A stretch of DNA of 64,000 bases, taken from NCBI GenBank assembly GCA_020746875.1, contig JAGTJL010000002.1, positions 1,860,001-1,924,000 of the forward strand, read 5' to 3'. The notes below the pieces were generated by a model that worked only from the letters and a program-made list of their open reading frames with translations, was not told the DNA's origin and made no database searches. A program made the position numbers and the translations under genes. The DNA comes from Rhexocercosporidium sp. MPI-PUGE-AT-0058 (lineage: Eukaryota; Ascomycota; Leotiomycetes; Helotiales). Of this stretch, positions 58,874-64,000 are shown in pieces (within the stretch, counting starts at the first letter, position 1; every line of letters starts with the position of its first letter).

Positions 58874-60486
58874 GGTGGTTGCAGCAGATCGAATCGATCA
58901 ATCAATCGGTTTCGAAAGAAGGATAGATAGGATGTGGAAAAGGAAGAGTCGACTGTGGTAGAAGACTGATGGGTGGGGGTGTGTTGCTTCCAGAGCTCTT
59001 CGAGATAAAGAGAGGAAGAGGAGAGCAGGAGGAGGAGGAGGATTAAATGCGGGAGGCTGAGGAGTTGCTTAATATTCGTTCGGCGGGAGGAGGTTGCCAG
59101 GTGGCCTTAAGTAAAATCTGGGGCAGGAGCTCGGCTGTGGTTCGACAGCCTGCCTCATCAACGGCATCGGATACAGTTCGAAGGACGGACTGACCAGGTA
59201 TGTACGACTAGCAAGCAATGCCATGCCGTGCAGCAGCAGGGTGAATGTGAATGCGAGTGCGGATTTGGAAACGTGTCACGACCAGTCTTTCTTTGAGTTA
59301 AGTTGAAGGCAGGGGTTTCTCTCTTGTTCACTTTATTTTTTATATTATCTGCAATTCAGCATTCTTCGCACATTTCCCAGTCAGTCGAATTCGAGTTCAA
59401 TGGCAGAGAGGGGAAAGGAAGAGAGAGGAGAGAGCCGCGCAGTAAGTCAGTCAGTCAAGTCGATCAGGCATATTCTGACCAATCATTGAGCTCCATTGGA
59501 GAGGTGATTGACGGGCATGAGCTTGGCTGGGCAGGGCAGGGCAGGGTAAGTAGGGGCCAGCAGGTAAGGTAAGGTAAGGTAAGGTAATTGTCACTCACTA
59601 TGATAACATCAGGTCAAAAGTTACAAAGGTAATTAAAGGATACATATCTGTCGCCTCGTATATCTAGCCAGTTTGCTCTAGTCAGGAGGGAGCCCGGTGA
59701 GTAACTACTATTGCATCCCGTTGGTTGCTTGAACCTTTTTGAATCTCAAAATTGCTATGCACACCAAAAGCTTAATCATGTCCACGTCTCTCTCTTCATC
59801 TCTCTTCGTCCCTCTTCAGCATCCCCTTGTCTTGTTTGCATTTGACAGAGTTACGATGTACTGGTAGATGCAAGACCCGATGGTGCATTGCACAAAGTGA
59901 CACTCTACTGTCCTGTATGTACTGTGCTAGAAGATTCCATGATTATCAGCTTCACCGCCTTCGTAAGATTACCCCACATCCCTCCCTCCCTGGTAAGGAC
60001 TGTAGCCCCGTGGTGCGATCAGCCTCAAGTCTTTACGGTATCAATTCACTGCATCTGTTACAAGTAGAGGCAAGAACTACTTCGTGAATAGAGGAATTGA
60101 TACCAGTACACCATCTATCAAAGAAATATTGCAAGTAGAATGATGCAGTTGCGAACCTGGACGCTGACTGGTGATTTCCGTCCTTGTCTTGATGTCCATG
60201 TGCACGTTTCGAGGTGGTTGGGTGGCTTTCGCTAGTGCGGGAGATCAGGACCCCGCGCCCGCGTCCAGATTATCTGCAAGTTTTTGAACCCCTCCACTCG
60301 CTCACTCCTTGCGCTTGACTCTGCAAACCTTTGAATCCCAGCAAACATAATCAACAACTAATAACAACTTCTCTTTTGCCAAAATAAATCCTTGCCAGAG
60401 ATCTATAACCATTGCACAAAGCTACTTTTGGAACCTCTCTAACGACCTCTAATTCTTTACGGCATTCTCTCACAGTCCACCACAAG
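58874..60486. other. 1.6-kb divergent intergenic region calnexin/MDE1
   Basis: Shared upstream region of calnexin (-) and MDE1 (+). Contains an AGGTA tandem repeat at 59562-59586 and a GGGCA run near 59529-59546. No ER-stress element could be called with confidence. No gene recognised. Confidence 0.45.
59562..59586. repeat. five AGGTA tandem units
   Basis: Five perfect 5-bp units in the calnexin/MDE1 intergenic region. Each unit contains GGTA, so on the plus strand it is also a string of weak splice-donor-like sites. Confidence 0.9.
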
Positions 60487-61415
60487 ATGGACCCCTCGCT
60501 AGATCCAGCTCCGGCGTCAATAGACAACAATGACCAGCTCATCAAATCCAACGACCCCAAACACCCTGCAAATCTCATCCCCGAACTATGCAAGAAATTC
60601 TGGGGCTTAGGGTGGGTGACAGGAACTGGTTTGGACATCTGCCATCTATTTCCCAAAACCAATCTAACAAGTTTGCAGGAGGAGGAGCAAGTATTCGCGA
60701 CGAGTATGTCTAGCACACCACCAAAAGAACCAGATTATACAGAGAGAAGAACCAACACTCACCCGTTCCAGGGACTTAGTCTATCTCGCACCATCCGGCG
60801 TACAGAAAGAAATGATGAAACCCGAAGACATCTACATCCTCGAAATGTCCAAGCAAGTCGACCCTAAGAAACGAATCTACCTCCGCTCCCCACCGACCTT
60901 CAAGCCCTCGCAATGCACACCACTCTTCATGGCCGCCTTCACCAAACGCGACGCAAGATGCTGTATCCACTCACACTCCCAATGGGCCGTCCTCGTAACC
61001 TTACTCCTTGAAGCCCAAGCCTCCCCTACCGACTCCAATTCCAACAAACTCTTCGAAATCAACAACATCGAGCAGATCAAAGCCTTCGGTCGTGGATACC
61101 AGAAGCAAGGGAATTTGGGATATCATGATACGCTACGTATTCCGGTTATTGAGAACACACCGTTCGAAGAGGACTTGACTGAGAGTTTGGAGGAGGCGAT
61201 GGACCGATACCCGGATACGTATGCGGTGCTTGTTAGGCGGCATGGGCTTTATGTTTGGGGTGATACGGTGGATAAGGCGAAAGCGCAGGCTGAGAGGTGA
61301 GTTGGGCCGGTTTTTGGTCTGGGCAGTGCTGACGAGTTACAGTTTGGACTACCTCTTTCAACTGGCTGTTGAGATGCGGAAGTTGGGTATGCCATGGCTG
61401 AGTGATATTGCTTGA
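60487..61415 (+). CDS. mde1: methylthioribulose-1-phosphate dehydratase (Mde1)
   Basis: Zn-dependent enzyme of the class II aldolase fold; dehydrates 5-methylthioribulose-1-phosphate, the step after Mri1 in methionine salvage. Exons 60487-60628, 60679-60703 (25 nt), 60772-61296 and 61343-61415 give 254 residues. Signatures: [20 protein letters not shown] then [20 protein letters not shown] assembled across two introns, [15 protein letters not shown], the metal-binding [17 protein letters not shown] with two His, [34 protein letters not shown], and [20 protein letters not shown] with the third metal His, ending [18 protein letters not shown]. Length and order match fungal Mde1. The 25-nt exon encodes part of the GGGASIRDE loop; without it the enzyme would lose its signature. 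Confidence 0.96.
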
Positions 61416-61814
61416 GAAGGTATTTCAACTGGAATCGAGAATGTACACCATTTTGGTATAATTTCAGTGGGAAGGTAACCCTCTGGCCAAGGAAGCACAA
61501 CACGGGAAATCAATGAGCTTGTTCAACCCGAGCCATGTATTCCGATCGTTGGTTTGGATAGTAGGATCTACTTTTGAAGTACGATCCCTCCGCAAAAATA
61601 AACAAATCGCCAGTAGTACGTACCGATTCTCACTGAATAGAATGTCCAAAATAGCGACGATACCCCAAACTCGCAGAATTTCACGAATACCAAACATCTC
61701 AAAGACACCTCATTGGCTCTACCCTTTCATGTTCCAAGATGAGTGAGAACCTACCACTTATACGACACTCCTTCTGATCGTCACGATACTCAAGACAAGC
61801 CAGCCAGCTCATTC
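61416..61814. other. convergent intergenic region MDE1/rhodanese gene
   Basis: 399 bp between stop codons of convergent genes. No gene or structured element recognised. Confidence 0.5.
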
Positions 61815-62620
61815 TCATTTCCAAGCCTCCTCCTCATACCCATCCATCAACTCAACATACTCCCTCCCAGCCCCCGCCCACCCCGCCACCCCACCCTCAA
61901 GAGTAACACTTTTCATCTCCTTATCCCCCCGATCCTTGATAAAATCATCAAACCAACCCGCTGCTCTTGAACCTCTCCCCTTGGAAGACCCTGCAAAAAA
62001 GTTCTGCATCAGTATCATCCACAGGAATGAGTACCAAGTAACTCAAGTGTGCAGTATTAGGTAGAGGAAACGAGGACGAGAGCAAAATAATTGATAAGAG
62101 GCAAGACGAACCGCAATACCAAACCACCATCTTCACGCCCGCAGCAGCGAAGATCTCATACAAAGTCGGGATCGTGGGGTATAGCGATTGGGCGGGTAGG
62201 TTTATAGAGGAGCGGATCGTACCGCCCTATTCTCGTTCTCTTAGTCATTCCGTTGCTATCTACTTCTACTTCCCTCACTCCTCCCTCTCTCTCACTTCTC
62301 TCTCACTTCTCTCTCACTTCTCTCTCACTTCTCTCTCACTTCTCTCTCACTTCTCTCTCACTTCTCTCTCACTTCTCTCTCACTTCTCTCTCACTTCTCT
62401 CTCGATCTCGATCTCTATGGGTTTCAGTCAAGCAAGATAAACAAACACGTACTACGAAATCCACCCTCCTCAAATCCACAAGCACGAAGTCTTTCACAGA
62501 GCGTTTCTTGGAAAGCATATCCAGCAACTCAAGTCTCGATATGGATTCCGGGCTCGTATTGCGAGGTGTTGGGAAGGCTGCGTGCCATGCTGGTTCTTTG
62601 GTTGGTGTTGCTGTTGTCAT
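61815..62620 (-). CDS. rhodanese-domain CDC25/arsenate reductase-like phosphatase
   Basis: Small single-domain rhodanese protein of the fungal CDC25/Acr2-like group, which includes arsenate reductases and tyrosine phosphatases. Exons 62620-62453, 62226-62112 and 61990-61815 give 152 residues. The N-terminus AWHAAFPTPRNTSPESISR is followed by KDFVLVDLRRVDFVGGTIRS across intron 1 and INLPAQSLYPTIPTLYEIF. The active-site loop is VVWYCGSSKGRGSRAAGWF, a CX5R motif with Cys94 and Arg100; intron 2 interrupts the codon directly after the catalytic Cys. It ends VTLEGGVAGWAGAGREYVEL. The donor of intron 1 was chosen as GTACGT because it leaves one residue (Val) before GGTIR, as in the family pattern. 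Intron 1 (226 nt) contains a perfect 10-copy minisatellite. Substrate (phosphoprotein or arsenate) is unknown. Confidence 0.9.
62293..62402. repeat. 11-bp minisatellite, ten perfect copies, intronic
   Basis: Ten identical units of CACTTCTCTCT, plus a partial CT-rich lead-in, occupy half of intron 1 of the rhodanese-domain gene. On the transcribed (minus) strand the unit is AGAGAGAAGTG, a purine-rich tract. Confidence 0.97.
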
Positions 62621-63659
62621 TTTTGAAGACGTGAGGGAGGTTAATGTTAAGAGGTGTTGTGAGAGTGGTTTAGGGGAGATGAAGTGGTGGGTCTTCTAAA
62701 GGGTAGTTTCTTGAGCATGTATTTCGAGATGGATTGGAGTGGTAGGTAGAGAAGGGAAGGGAGAAAGGGGGGAGTCGCGGTGGGTTGTATAAATGCTGTT
62801 AGAAGACGCAGAGAAGGCTAGACTGGTATGTCACCGCGTCGAGGCTATTGGCTAGAATGTGAGAGCTTCTGCTTGGCAGAGGAGTGGATTGGATTGGATT
62901 TACCATCACGAAGATACTGGTACAGAATACGTGCTTTCTCACGGGACTTGTGGTTGGACGGGCTGGGATCATGTGAAGATGGGGGAGGTTCTGGTGGAGT
63001 GGTGTGTAGTTGTTTGTGTTGGTGGTTCGCTTCCAACAAAGCAGCCACTCCGCTCACAAGTGTCTAGCTTCGCTTAACTTACTGTACATACTGCAGACAA
63101 CAGAGCATAACCAAGTAGGTAGAACTTGAATTTGAGTTTGACGGGCCACAGTAAAGCAGGCTACTTAATTTTGTATCAGTTTTCAGAATCACAATCAAAG
63201 TTTAAGAAGAAACTAATTACACAGAAAGCACGGCAGAAAGCAAATAGTATAACAGACTGCTCGAAGAGTAGATTCCATGTTTATATACACTTCAAAGTAT
63301 TATCATAACACACATAGAAGCTCTCCTCCCTCTCTTATAAAACCCTTTCAATTTGTGATCATCGTCTGCAAGTTCAGAGACCGCCGCAACGCTATCCAGT
63401 TCCTTCGAAGTAAACAAGCCGTCAACAAAACGAAGTCCTCTTAACAAGCAAACCTTAGAAGGATCCCACATGCCCTATCAGTCCCTCAAAATTAGCACTG
63501 TGCATTATTCCTTTATAATACTAACAACAACAGCAACAGCAGCGTCCATCAACCGCACTACCCAAACAATAAAGGCATCCCCTCGAACAACACCCTGACC
63601 CAGAAGAGCCACCTAACAATCAAAAAGCAAAACATCATTATTGAAAAAGGAAAAAATTA
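62621..63659. other. 1-kb region with only weak small ORFs
   Basis: No recognised gene. A minus-strand frame of 59 codons (63292-63471, opening MWDPSKVCLLRGLRFVDGLF) has non-repetitive composition and is preceded by an intron-like segment (GTATTA...GATAG, about 63475-63522), but I could not join it in frame to an upstream exon. Next to it, 63527-63612 minus can be read as a Cys-rich tail ending in six Cys, driven by a CAACAG repeat. Both are left as candidates. Confidence 0.35.
63651..63656 (-). terminator. T6 run, candidate RNA polymerase III terminator
   Basis: Six A on the plus strand, i.e. TTTTTT on the minus strand, 71 nt after the tRNA 3' end in the direction of its transcription and directly after a 13-bp inverted repeat. 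I see no run of four or more T on the minus strand closer to the tRNA. Confidence 0.5.
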
Positions 63660-63723
63660 GGTCGAACAACGGCAACCGGCGCTTCCTTGCTTCCAAGACA
63701 ACTCCGATTCCCGTTGTTCGACC
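63660..63723 (-). repeat. 13-bp perfect inverted repeat directly downstream of tRNA
   Basis: Arms 63660-63672 and 63711-63723 are exact reverse complements (GGTCGAACAACGG and CCGTTGTTCGACC) with a 38-nt loop that itself holds CTTG-GAAG-CAAG on the minus strand. The hairpin begins 4-5 nt after the tRNA 3' end and is followed by a T6 run. It may be a structured trailer or a small RNA co-transcribed with the tRNA. Confidence 0.7.
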
Positions 63724-63727
63724 ACCT

Positions 63728-63829
63728 AGCCTCTGCGGGAGTCGAACCCGCGTCTCTCAACCGTTTCTCCTGATGATAGACATCAAGGAATTTGAGGGCT
63801 GGACGTGCTAACCACTACACCAAGAGGCC
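63728..63829 (-). tRNA. tRNA gene with intron, isotype unresolved
   Basis: Minus-strand tRNA-like gene. The acceptor arms GGCCTCT and AGAGGCT pair with a terminal G-U. The D arm GTGT-AGTGGTTA-GCAC and T arm GCGGG-TTCGACT-CCCGC are perfect. The internal A box TGGTGTAGTGG and B box GGTTCGACTCC match the polymerase III consensus. Between D and T arms are 53 nt instead of about 23, so an intron near 30 nt is expected; TTCCTTGATG and CATCAGGAGAA within it can form the hairpin typical of pre-tRNA introns. The anticodon stem does not pair cleanly in any register I tried (CTC, i.e. Glu, is one option but with C33), so the anticodon is not called; a degenerate copy is possible. Confidence 0.75.
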
Positions 63830-64000
63830 TGTTTGGTTAATAGAGGGAGACTTGCTTATTTTGAGTCTTGGACAGGATAGGGAATTGGTGCATGCTAAAT
63901 GCTGGATTGGGAAGGGGTGGTGGAGGGTGATGTTCGAGGGATCTTGGAGTGGATGGGATTTGGTGACTTTATGGTGATGAGGGGATAAGCGAGGTTTGGG

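Noticed and set aside
62293..62402. CRISPR-like array
   Set aside because: Units are directly adjacent 11-mers without spacers, and the organism is a eukaryote.
62174..62699. Plus-strand frames rich in repeated LSLLSHFSLTS
   Set aside because: They are translations of the intronic 11-bp minisatellite on the strand opposite to the rhodanese gene; all frames are open because the unit has no stop.
63728..63829. Assigning the tRNA as Glu (CTC) or Leu (CAA)
   Set aside because: Glu (CTC) would need C33 and leaves two mismatches in the anticodon stem; Leu (CAA) would need a type II variable arm and a Leu D-arm, both absent.

Overview
The window looks like a chromosome segment from a filamentous ascomycete (Pezizomycotina; Leotiomycetes is my guess from the overall look of the proteins and is not demonstrated). 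The basis is short introns of about 46-150 nt with GTRNGT donors and YAG acceptors, moderate GC content, families with typical filamentous-fungal architecture (ATG10, PhoD with WW, SAM-HMG), and both strands used with short divergent promoters. I assembled 23 protein genes by joining exons so that reading frame and splice sites agree, plus one intron-bearing tRNA gene. I saw no transposon, rRNA, CRISPR array or secondary-metabolite backbone gene.

Layout. 0.1-1.9 kb: atypical bZIP-like regulator (+). 2.8-5.2 kb: MFS drug/H+ antiporter (+, 11 exons). 6.9-7.9 kb: HPP membrane protein (+). 10.9-11.6 kb: conserved Ser-rich protein (-). 13.9-24.1 kb: a dense housekeeping block with PWP1 (-) and PRP16 (+) from a 237-bp divergent promoter, an unrecognised protein (-), ARPC1 (-) and the U2 B'' protein (+) from a 318-bp divergent promoter, then ATG10 (-). 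24.7-27.0 kb: ER alpha-mannosidase I (+). 28.2-30.3 kb: amino-acid permease (+). 31.4-32.9 kb: membrane-anchored histidine-phosphatase-like protein (+). 33.7-36.8 kb: branched-chain aminotransferase (+), convergent with phosphomannomutase (-). 37.3-44.3 kb: WW-PhoD phosphatase (-) and CDC6 (+), divergent. 45.5-46.7 kb: tiny coiled-coil gene with long introns (-). 46.7-51.9 kb: 5-kb gene-poor stretch leading into a SAM + HMG-box regulator. 54.2-62.6 kb: MRI1 (+), calnexin (-), MDE1 (+) and a rhodanese/CDC25-like phosphatase (-). 63.7-63.8 kb: tRNA (-), followed by a 13-bp inverted repeat and a T6 run.

How the genes relate. Most are independent housekeeping genes. Two themes stand out. MRI1 and MDE1 catalyse consecutive steps of methionine salvage and sit 4.7 kb apart with only calnexin between them, and the last step of that pathway (transamination of the keto acid) can be done by a branched-chain aminotransferase, present about 19 kb upstream. 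Phosphomannomutase, ER mannosidase I and calnexin all serve N-glycosylation and glycoprotein folding. The most unusual structures are a 20-nt microexon between 537- and 387-nt introns in an 86-residue gene, a perfect 10 x 11-bp minisatellite inside an intron, a histidine-phosphatase-like protein that keeps RHGxR but seems to lack the HD dyad, and the tRNA-hairpin-T6 arrangement near the right end.
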